From NCBI RefSeq assembly GCF_900142085.1, contig NZ_FQZQ01000002.1:1-64000 (forward strand): a stretch of 64,000 bases of DNA, read 5' to 3'. Below, in pieces: positions 16,296-24,987 of this stretch; positions within the stretch are counted from its first letter, which is position 1; every line of letters starts with the position of its first letter. A program made the translations under genes and the position numbers. Source of the stretch: Shimia gijangensis (GTDB taxonomy: Bacteria > Pseudomonadota > Alphaproteobacteria > Rhodobacterales > Rhodobacteraceae). Under the pieces are notes generated by a model. It saw nothing but the letters and a program-made list of their open reading frames with translations, searched no databases and was not told where the DNA came from.

Positions 16296-17300
16296 ATGTT
16301 TGAAGCCAATAGCGACAAAGGCAGCCTTCAGGTTCGCGACGTATCCAAGTTTTTTGGCACGTTTTGCGCGGTCAACGGGGTCGACCTTGAGATTCAGCGC
16401 GGCGAGTTCCTGACCCTTTTGGGCCCATCAGGCTCCGGCAAGACAACGCTTTTGATGATGATTGCCGGATTTCTCGACATCACCTCAGGCGATATCGCGC
16501 TCGATGGAACCTCGATCTCGGGCGTACCAGCTGAAAAACGCAATTTTGGTATGGTGTTCCAGGGCTATGCTCTGTTCCCCCATATGACCGTGCGGGACAA
16601 CATTGGGTATGCCCTGAGCGTGCGCAAACGCCCCGAAGCAGAAATCCGCGAAAAGGTCGATGAAATGCTCGATCTTGTGCAACTCGTTGACTTTGCCGAT
16701 CGTAAGCCCGGGCAGCTCTCGGGTGGTCAACAGCAACGTGTCGCCCTTGCGCGCGCCCTGTGCTTTGAACCTCCGGTGCTGCTGTTGGACGAACCCCTTG
16801 GGGCATTGGACAAGAAGCTGCGCGTCGAAGTGCAGGATCAGCTGAAAGACATCCACAAGCGCGTTGGAACCACGTTCATCTATGTGACCCACGATCAGGA
16901 AGAAGCCCTATCGATGTCTGATCGCATCGTCATCATGCGCGACGGCGCGATTGAACAGGTGGGCACACCTTATGAATTGTACGAGAAACCGGCCAATGAA
17001 TTTGCCGCGGGTTTCCTCGGGAAAAGCAACTTTTTGCAACGCGCAGACGGCGTCTATGCGCTGCGCCCAGAGAAGATCGACATCCGCGCCTCCGGTACAG
17101 GAGAGGGCGAGCCACGTCTTAGCGGCACAATCCAGTCGATTACGTATTTCGGCTCGATGCAGCGGATCATGTTCCTGACCAATGGCGGTGAGGAGCTAGA
17201 GGTCGATATCGATTCTTGGCGCAACCGGGATCCTCTTGAGGAAGGTCAGAGTGCTGACCTCTACTGGGATAAGGGCGCAGCCGTAAAACTTGAGGGATAA
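16296..17300 (+). CDS. ABC transporter ATP-binding protein (PotA-like)
   Basis: A 334-aa ATPase of the polyamine/opine/iron-type ABC class energising uptake across the inner membrane. Walker A GPSGSGKTT, Q-loop VFQGYALFPH, signature LSGGQQQR, Walker B VLLLDEP and H-loop YVTHD are intact, followed by a TOBE-type C-terminal domain (ALRPEKIDI). It starts one base after the cleavage-enzyme stop and belongs with the binding protein and two permeases downstream. The operon context suggests import of carnitine, gamma-butyrobetaine or a related quaternary amine rather than polyamine. Confidence 0.9.
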   Translation: MFEANSDKGSLQVRDVSKFFGTFCAVNGVDLEIQRGEFLTLLGPSGSGKTTLLMMIAGFLDITSGDIALDGTSISGVPAEKRNFGMVFQGYALFPHMTVRDNIGYALSVRKRPEAEIREKVDEMLDLVQLVDFADRKPGQLSGGQQQRVALARALCFEPPVLLLDEPLGALDKKLRVEVQDQLKDIHKRVGTTFIYVTHDQEEALSMSDRIVIMRDGAIEQVGTPYELYEKPANEFAAGFLGKSNFLQRADGVYALRPEKIDIRASGTGEGEPRLSGTIQSITYFGSMQRIMFLTNGGEELEVDIDSWRNRDPLEEGQSADLYWDKGAAVKLEG

Positions 17301-17386
17301 CCAGAAGATCACCCAATAGAGCGTCAAAAAAGGCGTCATATTTCAAATGCTGGAAAAGAACCGGCACACCAACAAGGAGACTGACT

Positions 17387-18496
17387 ATGCAAGACAAGCA
17401 GTTTATGCGCGAGACACTCGTGGATGGCGCAAAGGCCTTTAAAGAAGGCAAGATGAAACGCAGGACCTTTCTAACGCTTTGCGCGATGACCGGATTTTCT
17501 GCCGCGGCAAGCTTTCCGGGCGGTGCCGAAGCCGCAGCGGATTACATTGTAATGTGGAACTGGGGTGGCCAGTCCGAAGAATGCCATGGCGGCGCGATCG
17601 GCAAGCCGCACGAAGCTGCTGGCGGCCTGCCACTGCGCTTTGACACATCCGGCCCTCTGCAGGGCAAAATCAAAGAGATGGTCGACAGCGGTAATGTTAC
17701 TGCCGACGTCTGCGATGCCGACCTGTTTGACGCTGTTGCGCTTGGGGCGTCTGGCCATCTTGAGGCGATCGACTACAACGTGGTCAGCAAAGACAAAACC
17801 CTGCCGAACTATGCGCTGGATCACGGCGTTTCGATCATCCTTTATGGCTATGCCTTCGTTTATGACACCGAAGCTTATGGCGACAATCCACCCAACTCAT
17901 GGGCTGATTTCTTTGACACAGCCAAGTTCCCTGGCAAGCGGTCGCTCTACAAATGGGCCAACGGTTCGCTTGAGGCAGCTCTGATGGCGGATGGTGTTGA
18001 CAAAGACGCGTTGTATCCACTGGATATGGATCGTGCCCTGAACAAGATCAAAGGCATGAAGGACGACAGCCTGTACTGGGGCTCTGGTTCTGAAGCGCAC
18101 TCGATGTGCGTGAACGGCGAAGTTACCATGGGTATGGTTTGGCAGAACCGTGGCCGTAACATCGAAGAAGATACTGAGGGTCGCTACAAATTGGTGATGA
18201 ACCAAGCTTTGGCAATGCCGGGTGCGTACATCGTGCCAAAAGGCAACCCAGCGGGCCGCGAAGAGATCATGAAGTTCATTGCTCAGGCGCAGGACCCGGA
18301 TGCTCAGTTGCAGCTGCTCGATTGCCTTGGCATGACGCCTTCGAACCCGGCAGCCTTCGATGGCATCCCAGAAGGTCAGCAACCTTATGCCATCACCTCG
18401 GCTATGAACATCGATGGCGTCGCCTTCAATGACCCAACATGGTGGGGCGAAAATGGCGGAGATGCTGTAAACGCCTTCCTCGAAGCGATCAGCTGA
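17387..18496 (+). CDS. Periplasmic solute-binding protein (PotD-like), Tat signal
   Basis: A 369-aa extracellular binding protein of the spermidine/putrescine type. A twin-arginine signal with core MKRRTFLTL (residues 23-31), a hydrophobic stretch and the cleavage region GAEAAADY precedes the mature domain starting IVMWNWGGQSEE. Aromatic residues (WNWGG, YKWANGS, NDPTWWGENGG) could build a cage for a quaternary ammonium, which fits the carnitine context. The start at 17387 is chosen for its strong AAGGAG site seven bases upstream; MKRRT at 17453 would be a shorter alternative. Confidence 0.88.
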   Translation: MQDKQFMRETLVDGAKAFKEGKMKRRTFLTLCAMTGFSAAASFPGGAEAAADYIVMWNWGGQSEECHGGAIGKPHEAAGGLPLRFDTSGPLQGKIKEMVDSGNVTADVCDADLFDAVALGASGHLEAIDYNVVSKDKTLPNYALDHGVSIILYGYAFVYDTEAYGDNPPNSWADFFDTAKFPGKRSLYKWANGSLEAALMADGVDKDALYPLDMDRALNKIKGMKDDSLYWGSGSEAHSMCVNGEVTMGMVWQNRGRNIEEDTEGRYKLVMNQALAMPGAYIVPKGNPAGREEIMKFIAQAQDPDAQLQLLDCLGMTPSNPAAFDGIPEGQQPYAITSAMNIDGVAFNDPTWWGENGGDAVNAFLEAIS

Positions 18497-18506
18497 TCGC
18501 ACCTCG

Positions 18507-18533
18507 GCCTGCCCGGGAGTAATTCGGGCAGGC
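18507..18533 (+). terminator. Intercistronic hairpin after the binding-protein gene
   Basis: GCCTGCCCG (18507-18515) and CGGGCAGGC (18525-18533) form a perfect 9-bp GC-rich stem with a 9-nt loop, followed by ACCTCTTTCCTT rather than a full T-run. It sits between the binding protein and the permease genes of one operon. Such hairpins often act as weak terminators or 3' RNA stabilisers that keep binding-protein levels above permease levels. Confidence 0.6.
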
Positions 18534-18566
18534 ACCTCTTTCCTTAGATTGCGGATCACGGCCCTC

Positions 18567-19412
18567 ATGAGTGCGCTAAGAAGACATATTCATCCCGGTT
18601 GGGCCCTTGTGGCGCCTTTCCTGTTGCTGGTTGCGGCTCTTTACCTCGGCCCAATCCTCAACATTCTCTGGCTTAGTGTGACTGACCCCGAGCCGGGTTT
18701 GGGCAACTATCAAAAGCTTTTTGAAAGCGACTCTTTGCTGCGCATCTTCTGGACCACGATACGCATTTGTCTGATCACTACCGTCGGCAGCGTGTTTCTA
18801 GGCTACTCGATCGCCTATGCGATGGTTCACTGCCATGAAAAGCAAAAGAGCTACATGCTGACACTGCTGTTAGTGTCCTTTTGGATATCTATTCTGGTAC
18901 GTACCTTTTCATGGTTGATGTTGTTGGGCCACCGTGGGTTGGTCAACAATGCGCTTGAGGGAATGGGCGTTATTGCCGAACCAATCGCGTTCATGCGCAA
19001 CGAGTTGGGCGTTTTGATCGGTATGATTCACTACATGATCCCTTATGCAGTGCTGCCACTGCTTGTGAACATGCAGTCGCTGGACATGCGCGTCATGAAT
19101 GCCTCGCGCAACCTTGGCGCCACGGGTTCTCAGACGTTCTGGCGGATCTATCTGCCGCTCACGACGCCAGGCATTGTCGCCTCATCCCTTTTGATTTTCA
19201 TCCTCAGCCTCGGGTTCTATGTCACACCGGCAGTTCTTGGTGGCGGCAAGGTATTGATGATCGCAGAATATATCTCTGTGCAGCTTCTTGTGACGCTGAA
19301 ATGGGGCACCGCTGCAATGCTGGCCGGGCTGATGCTCTTTGGCGTGCTGGCCATGCTCTACATCATGTCGCGGTTTATGAAGCTTAGCACCGTCTTCGGG
19401 GGGAGTTCGTGA
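18567..19412 (+). CDS. ABC transporter permease (PotB-like)
   Basis: Inner-membrane permease of 281 aa with about six hydrophobic segments (first at WALVAPFLLLVAALYLGPIL) and the EAA-type coupling loop in the region NASRNLGATGSQTFWRIYLPL. It pairs with the second permease downstream. The ATG at 18567 (MSALRRHIH) is preferred; a TTG at 18549 would extend it by six residues, and neither has a strong ribosome-binding site. Substrate as for the transporter as a whole. Confidence 0.88.
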   Translation: MSALRRHIHPGWALVAPFLLLVAALYLGPILNILWLSVTDPEPGLGNYQKLFESDSLLRIFWTTIRICLITTVGSVFLGYSIAYAMVHCHEKQKSYMLTLLLVSFWISILVRTFSWLMLLGHRGLVNNALEGMGVIAEPIAFMRNELGVLIGMIHYMIPYAVLPLLVNMQSLDMRVMNASRNLGATGSQTFWRIYLPLTTPGIVASSLLIFILSLGFYVTPAVLGGGKVLMIAEYISVQLLVTLKWGTAAMLAGLMLFGVLAMLYIMSRFMKLSTVFGGSS

Positions 19413-20209
19413 TGAAAACCGGATTGTTCTCTCACTTTAACCGCGCAGGCGCTTGGGTTCTGCTGATGTTTCTGGTGACTCCGGCTCTGATCGCGATCCC
19501 AGTTTCGCTGACGCCCAAACGCTTTTTGTCGATGCCGAAGGGCGAGCTGTCTTTGCGCCACTTCGAAAAACTGTTTAGCAGCCCAGAATGGATGTCGAGT
19601 TTTTTCCAGAGTGCTGTGATTGGTGTCTCAACCGCCTTGTTGGCCACAGCACTTGGCACACTCTGCGCGATTGGCCTATGGCGGGTGTCTTCTAAATACA
19701 GCGAGGTCGTGCGCGCCTTTTTGCTCCTGCCGCTGATCATCCCGCAGATCATCTCGGCGATGGCCTTCTATCGCTTATGGATACCGATGGGGATCATCGA
19801 CAGCTATATCGGCCTTATTCTGGCGCATACCATTCTGGCCACGCCCATGGTTCTGATCACGGTCAGTGCGTCACTGGCAAACTTTGATCCCAAGCTGGAG
19901 CAAGCCTCCAAAAACCTTGGTGCGTCCAACTGGACCACCATGCGGCGGGTCATCCTGCCGTCGGTCAAACCGGGTGTTTTTGCCGGAGCCTTGTTCGCGT
20001 TCATCCTGAGTTGGGATGAGATTGTTGTGACGCTGTTTATCTCCAAATTCAGCGTCTACACCCTGCCGCGCCGCATGTGGAACGGCATCCGGGAAAACAC
20101 CGATCCGACCGTGGCCGCCGCTGCCGTGGTTCTGATCGCCATCACCATCCTTGCGTTTGCGTTCTCGGCTTACATGTCGCGACGCAACGCCAGCAAAGAC
20201 ACCGCTTAA
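19412..20209 (+). CDS. ABC transporter permease (PotC-like)
   Basis: Second inner-membrane permease, 265 aa, with about six transmembrane helices and the EAA loop in KNLGASNWTTMRRVILPSVKPG. Its ATG overlaps the upstream permease stop by one base (TGATG), so translation is coupled. A GTG one codon earlier is possible. Together with the PotA-, PotD- and PotB-like proteins it makes a complete importer. Confidence 0.88.
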   Translation: MKTGLFSHFNRAGAWVLLMFLVTPALIAIPVSLTPKRFLSMPKGELSLRHFEKLFSSPEWMSSFFQSAVIGVSTALLATALGTLCAIGLWRVSSKYSEVVRAFLLLPLIIPQIISAMAFYRLWIPMGIIDSYIGLILAHTILATPMVLITVSASLANFDPKLEQASKNLGASNWTTMRRVILPSVKPGVFAGALFAFILSWDEIVVTLFISKFSVYTLPRRMWNGIRENTDPTVAAAAVVLIAITILAFAFSAYMSRRNASKDTA

Positions 20210-20221
20210 CCGGAGACCGAA

Positions 20222-21382
20222 ATGAACATGACCATTTCGCATGAAGACGAGCTTCTTCAAAGCACAGTACGTAGTTTTATCGCCGACGTCGTCATCCCTC
20301 ACGAAGAGGTGACTGATACATTGGGCGAGGTTCCCGAAGAGATTGGCCGCGAGATTGAGGCCAAGTCCAAAGAACTTGGCCTTTATGCATCGAACCTACC
20401 CGAAAACGTTGGCGGTGGCGGTCTGAATTATACGCAGTCTTCCTTGGTCGAGCGTGAGTTTGGCCGCACCAGCCATGCGCTGCATTCGTGGATTGCACGC
20501 CCTACTGAGCTGTTGATGGCTTGCGCGGGCGATCAGATCGACACTTATCTGGCGCCCTGCGTCACTGGTGAAAAACGCGAGCTGTTTGCACTGACCGAGC
20601 CTGAGGCCGGATCAGACGCGATGGGCATGAAAACCAATGCGCGCCGTGATGGCGACGACTGGATATTGAACGGCTCCAAGCATTTTATCTCGGCCCCCAC
20701 GATGGCGGATTTTGCGATTGTGTTTGCTGTCACGGGTATGGACGAAACCCCGCGCGGTAGCCGCAAACGGATCACCGCGTTTCTGGTAGACCGCGACATG
20801 CCCGGTGTGGTGTTCCGCGAAGGCAACAAATGTGTGTCGAACCGGGGATACAAAACCTATGAGCTGATCTTTGAAGATGTGCGCCTTGGGCCAGGCCAGG
20901 TCTTGGGTGAAGAGGGCAAAGGGTTCGATCTTGCCGGGCAATGGTTGGGTATGGGTCGTATTTGGGTTGGTGCCACGTGCTGCGGCAAAGCCGAACGCAT
21001 GCTGGAACTGGCCACCGACTGGGCTGCGAACCGTAAACAGTTTGGCAAACCGATTGGTAGTTTTCAGGCCACGGGTTTCCGGCTGGCGGATATGACCATC
21101 GGTCTGCGTACCGCTGACCTTTTGGTGGCCGATGCGGTACGACGCGCTGATGCGGGCATGATGGAAGATCAGGACGCGGCGATGGTCAAAGTTTATTGCT
21201 CGGAGATGCTGAACAAAGTGGCCGACGACACGGTGCAGATCTTTGGTGGCATGGGGCTCATGGAAGAGCTGCCGATCCAGCGTTTGTGGCGCGACAGCCG
21301 TATTGAGCGTATCTGGGATGGCACCAGTGAAATTCAGCGCCACATCATCACGCGTTCGATCCTCAGGCCACTTGGCGCATGA
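20222..21382 (+). CDS. Acyl-CoA dehydrogenase (probable gamma-butyrobetainyl-CoA dehydrogenase)
   Basis: A 386-aa FAD enzyme of the ACAD family. Signature segments are ALTEPEAGSDAMGM, the FAD/substrate region WILNGSKHFIS, QIFGGMGLMEELPIQRLWRDSRIERIWDGTSEIQRH (shown by its parts QIFGGMG and IWDGTSEIQRH) and a C-terminal LRPLGA. At the place where medium-chain enzymes have the catalytic Glu (YEGTS) it has Asp (WDGTS), so either Asp serves or the base lies elsewhere. It overlaps the acyl-CoA ligase by 4 bp. Pathway logic suggests it makes crotonobetainyl-CoA from gamma-butyrobetainyl-CoA. Confidence 0.8.
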   Translation: MNMTISHEDELLQSTVRSFIADVVIPHEEVTDTLGEVPEEIGREIEAKSKELGLYASNLPENVGGGGLNYTQSSLVEREFGRTSHALHSWIARPTELLMACAGDQIDTYLAPCVTGEKRELFALTEPEAGSDAMGMKTNARRDGDDWILNGSKHFISAPTMADFAIVFAVTGMDETPRGSRKRITAFLVDRDMPGVVFREGNKCVSNRGYKTYELIFEDVRLGPGQVLGEEGKGFDLAGQWLGMGRIWVGATCCGKAERMLELATDWAANRKQFGKPIGSFQATGFRLADMTIGLRTADLLVADAVRRADAGMMEDQDAAMVKVYCSEMLNKVADDTVQIFGGMGLMEELPIQRLWRDSRIERIWDGTSEIQRHIITRSILRPLGA

Positions 21383-23475
21383 CCCCCGCTCAGCGCCGGA
21401 ATTTTGACCGGCTTTTAAGCCCCGACCAGATTGCCTTTGTCGGTGGCAGTGACGCGATCACTGCCATTAAAGAGGCCCGCCGGCGTGGCTTCAAAGGAAA
21501 GATGTGGGCGGTTAATCCCAAACGTGAGACGCTGGCGGGGCTGACTTGTTATCCGACTTTGGATGATTTGCCGGGCGTGCCTGACGCGGTATTTTTGGCT
21601 ATTCCGGCTAAGGCTGCGGTTCCAGCGATTAAGAAATTGGCTGATATGGGGGCAGGTGGCATTGCCTGTTATGCGGCAGGTTTCAAAGAGGCCGGCGGCG
21701 AAGGTGTTGCGGCAGAAGAAGCATTGAAGGGTGCCGTCGGAGACATGGCCCTGATCGGCCCCAATTGCTACGGCGTTATCAACTACCTCGGCAATTCCGC
21801 GTTATGGCCTTTTGAACACGGTGGTTCGTCGCCCGGATATGGCGCGGCGATCATCACGCAGTCTGGTATGTTCTCGTCTGACATCACCATGAGCCAGCGC
21901 TCATTGCCAATGGCCTATATGATTTCTGCAGGAAATCAGGCGGTTATGGGGCTAGAAGACTATTTGGATGTGCTGAGCGACGACCCGGCTGTGCGGGCTA
22001 TTGGACTGCACATTGAGGGTTTGCGCGACATCCCGCACTTTGAAAGGGCTGCGCTGAAGGCGTTAAAAAATAACACGCCGGTTGTCGCGTTGAAAACCGG
22101 GACTTCCACCATTGGCTCTGCACTGACCATCAGCCACACCGGATCGCTTTCAGGATCAAACGAACTCTACGAGGCGCTGTTCGACCGCACTGGGGTGATC
22201 AGCGTATCCAACCCCTCGCAGATGCTCGAAACGCTCAAATATCTTTGCGTTGTCGACGCACCCAAGGGGACAAGAGTGGCAGGATTTACGTGCTCCGGGG
22301 GCGGTGCCACAATGCTTGCGGATCATAGCGAAAAGATTGGTCTGAGCTTTCCACCCATTGCTGAACAGACCTTTGATATACTGACGGAACTACTACCCGA
22401 CATTGCGACTGTGTCAAACCCTCTGGACTATACAACGCCGATCTGGGGGCAACCTGAAATTACCTATCCCGTCTTTCTGGAGGCGATGAAAGACTCTGGC
22501 GTGGAGATGGCGGTCTTGGTGCAGGATTATCCCGCTGCGAGCATTGACGACTCTAAAATCTACTACCAAAACGATGCTGGCGCTTTTGCTCGCGCCGCAC
22601 GCGAATTGGGAATTCCCGCCGCGATTTGCGCAACACTTCCGGAAAACATTGATCCCGAAACCCGTGAGTTCCTGATTTCCGAAGGTGTCGCGCCGATGCA
22701 GGGCATCCACGAGACGCTGAATGCCATGCAACAGGCCGCGCAATGGAACCAAGTCAGACAGCGCATTCTGCAGTCGCCACCCGAACCGTTACAGGCTGCA
22801 GCTGACGCTAAAAACCTCGTCATGATTACGGAGGACAAAGGCAAGGTCTGGATGGCCAATGCGGGTGTTGCGGTGCCCGCTGGACGGTGTGTCAGCGCCA
22901 ATGAAACGGCAGAGGTCGCCGGTGAGATTGGTTATCCTGTTGCCCTTAAAATGATGAGCCCCGACCTCGCCCATAAGACCGAAGCGGGCGCCGTTACGCT
23001 GGGTATCGAGGGTGAAGCCGCGTTGGAGAAAGCCGTTCAGGACATGCGAGCGAGTGTCACCGCTTTTGCGCCCAAAGCTGTGACGGACTGGTTCCTTGTT
23101 GAACAAATGTCAGCCCCCCCACTGGCCGAATTGATTGTTGGTTTGCGCAGGGACCCACAGTTCGGTTCCGCACTCACCTTGGGAAGTGGCGGTATTCTGG
23201 TTGAGCTGATCGCAGACGCACAAACCCTGTTGCTGCCTTGCTCAGTTCAAGACATCAAAATCGCGATCACCGGCTTGAAAGCCGGGCATCTTCTGAATGG
23301 GTTTCGCGGACGTCAAAGTGCCGATTTGGACAGGATTGCCGCAAGCCTGCACAATTTGTGTCAAGAGTTCCTGAAACACAGTGATAGTTTGGCGGAAATT
23401 GAGGTGAACCCGATGTTTGTCTATCCAGGTGGAATTGTCGCGGTGGATGCTCTGATCCACGAAGTGACCCGGTGA
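21379..23475 (+). CDS. ADP-forming acyl-CoA ligase (acetate-CoA ligase family)
   Basis: A 698-aa single-chain ADP-forming acyl-CoA synthetase. A CoA-binding Rossmann domain comes first (IAFVGGSDAI), then succinyl-CoA-ligase-like domains with the phosphohistidine His253 in ISHTGSLSG, then a C-terminal ATP-grasp domain (GYPVALKMMSPDLAHKTEAGAV, given by its core PVALKM and HKTEAG). It activates a carboxylic acid to its CoA ester. Coupling by overlap with the acyl-CoA dehydrogenase before it and the serine hydrolase after it indicates one pathway, plausibly gamma-butyrobetaine or carnitine activation. No AMP-forming ligase is present here. Confidence 0.85.
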   Translation: MTPAQRRNFDRLLSPDQIAFVGGSDAITAIKEARRRGFKGKMWAVNPKRETLAGLTCYPTLDDLPGVPDAVFLAIPAKAAVPAIKKLADMGAGGIACYAAGFKEAGGEGVAAEEALKGAVGDMALIGPNCYGVINYLGNSALWPFEHGGSSPGYGAAIITQSGMFSSDITMSQRSLPMAYMISAGNQAVMGLEDYLDVLSDDPAVRAIGLHIEGLRDIPHFERAALKALKNNTPVVALKTGTSTIGSALTISHTGSLSGSNELYEALFDRTGVISVSNPSQMLETLKYLCVVDAPKGTRVAGFTCSGGGATMLADHSEKIGLSFPPIAEQTFDILTELLPDIATVSNPLDYTTPIWGQPEITYPVFLEAMKDSGVEMAVLVQDYPAASIDDSKIYYQNDAGAFARAARELGIPAAICATLPENIDPETREFLISEGVAPMQGIHETLNAMQQAAQWNQVRQRILQSPPEPLQAAADAKNLVMITEDKGKVWMANAGVAVPAGRCVSANETAEVAGEIGYPVALKMMSPDLAHKTEAGAVTLGIEGEAALEKAVQDMRASVTAFAPKAVTDWFLVEQMSAPPLAELIVGLRRDPQFGSALTLGSGGILVELIADAQTLLLPCSVQDIKIAITGLKAGHLLNGFRGRQSADLDRIAASLHNLCQEFLKHSDSLAEIEVNPMFVYPGGIVAVDALIHEVTR

Positions 23476-24620
23476 TGTCCGAACAAGACGTCCATGTGAA
23501 CCCTGACCTTCGAGTCGGTGAGGATAACAAGCAGCGTTGGAACCAGCCCGCGCGTCGCCGCCACGGGTTTCATAATGCCCACAAGCTCATGCGGCGTATG
23601 CATATGGTGCGATCGCGCCATGTGATGGAGCTGATCGACGATCCACAAGACCTCGTAAACTGCGTAGAAGGGTTGAATGACCTCATCAGTCACCCGGCGT
23701 TTTCTGCGTTGATCTGTGTTCAGGGCAATCGCGTGGTGTTCGAACGATGCGCCTCTGATTTTTCGGTGCTCCAACCTCACTCGATCCAGTCTGTCACCAA
23801 ACTGCATATCCATTTGATCGTTGGTCGTCTGGTGGCGCAGGGGCTCTTGGATTTAGAGCAACCCGTCAGCCATTATCTCCCCGAGATCGGCGCGGGATAT
23901 GCGGATGCCCCGGTGCAGCGGCTTTTGGATATGGCCATCGACAACGACTTTTCCGAAGACTACAGCGATCCGCTTTCGGACTGCTACGCTGAAGAGATCG
24001 CGCTGGGCTGGCGGCTGCCAGAGGACGGTGTGGCCGAGATCTCTTTGTCCGAATTCGCTTCTCGTATTTCGGGGTATCGGCCAGAGACGGCGATGGAGAC
24101 TATTCAATACAAGTCGGCCAACACCGATGTTCTGACCCTGATTTGCCACAAAGTTTGTCCACATGACCTGAAGGTTGAAATCGAGGCAATCGCCGATGCT
24201 GCGGGTTACGAAGGGGCCTTCCACATCAGTCTGTCACCTGATCAAATGCCTGCGTTCTCCGGTGGGGGGTGCCTGAGCGCGCGCGATCTCGCACGATTTG
24301 GGTTGCTCTTCGCGCGCAAAGGCCTGGACGTTCACGGCAAGCCATTTGCAAACCAGGCATTTCTGAACGCAACCTTGGGGCGGGCGGCTTTGCCAATGTC
24401 GCCTCCGAAAGACTGGCTAAAGTACTCCAACCACACCATGACAAACGGTCAGCTTCTGGGCCACGCAGGTTACGGCGGGCAGTTCCTTTTGGTGGACTGT
24501 GAAAATGAGATTTCATGCGCCTTCCAAAGTGTGTTGGAGAACGAAGCCGGGTATGACGACGACTATATGGCCGATGTTGTGTTGGCTTTGTCGAAGCTTT
24601 GTGAGGCGATTTCACGCTGA
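23475..24620 (+). CDS. Serine hydrolase of the beta-lactamase / penicillin-binding family
   Basis: A 381-aa serine hydrolase with the SxxK motif Ser106-V-T-Lys109 and a family tyrosine region YKSANTDVLT; the late HAGYGGQF probably replaces the KTG-like box. No signal peptide is visible, so it is likely cytoplasmic, unlike true beta-lactamases. Its ATG overlaps the ligase stop by one base. A role such as an esterase, amidase or thioesterase-like step in betaine-CoA metabolism is possible but unproven; the absence of a recognisable betainyl-CoA thioesterase nearby makes this worth testing. Confidence 0.75.
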   Translation: MSEQDVHVNPDLRVGEDNKQRWNQPARRRHGFHNAHKLMRRMHMVRSRHVMELIDDPQDLVNCVEGLNDLISHPAFSALICVQGNRVVFERCASDFSVLQPHSIQSVTKLHIHLIVGRLVAQGLLDLEQPVSHYLPEIGAGYADAPVQRLLDMAIDNDFSEDYSDPLSDCYAEEIALGWRLPEDGVAEISLSEFASRISGYRPETAMETIQYKSANTDVLTLICHKVCPHDLKVEIEAIADAAGYEGAFHISLSPDQMPAFSGGGCLSARDLARFGLLFARKGLDVHGKPFANQAFLNATLGRAALPMSPPKDWLKYSNHTMTNGQLLGHAGYGGQFLLVDCENEISCAFQSVLENEAGYDDDYMADVVLALSKLCEAISR

Positions 24621-24786
24621 TATCTTTGGATGTCGGCTTGAGGAAATTCAGACTATGATGCCATACTAGCAGAGGGGAAGCTGATCTCTGTGTTGGTAGG
24701 GGTTTTCTGGAATTTGGCGTCAAGTAATTGATTTTATTCGATTGCTCTTTGACCACTCTGATACGAGTTTGGTACAAGAATAGAAC

Positions 24787-24816
24787 TTGACAGCTAAGCC
24801 GGTAGTTAACTAATAT
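24787..24816 (+). promoter_or_regulatory. Sigma-70 promoter of the hpa operon
   Basis: A -35 box TTGACA (24787-24792) and a -10 box TAATAT (24811-24816) are separated by 18 bp, about 170 bp upstream of hpaE. The -10 box lies inside the palindrome at 24805-24829, so a repressor bound there would block RNA polymerase. The rest of the gap 24621-24987 shows nothing else recognisable. Confidence 0.65.
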
Positions 24817-24829
24817 CATTTTAGTTAAC
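24805..24829. promoter_or_regulatory. Palindromic operator overlapping the hpa -10 box
   Basis: GTTAACTAA (24805-24813) and TTAGTTAAC (24821-24829) form a perfect 9-bp inverted repeat with a 7-bp spacer. TAGTTAAC also occurs as two direct copies 19 bp apart, and a weaker AAGTTAAATAA follows. This form suits a MarR-type dimer such as HpaR, the known repressor of hpa genes, but no marR gene lies in the window. Confidence 0.6.
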
Positions 24830-24987
24830 AAGTTAAATAAAGATCAATTGGAGTTATGCCGAGATTACCTGCACTTGTTTAGGTCGTCATAGAGCATCGC
24901 TCATCCCGAAGCGGGCCGGATAAAAGCACCGTTGAATGCGATCTTTGTTTTGAATCCAAACGCCCGTTCTCATCTGGAGGCACCTGA

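Noticed and set aside
15368-16318. 316-aa minus-strand frame opposite the BKACE gene
   Set aside because: Codon-mirror shadow; the plus strand carries the conserved BKACE metal motif.
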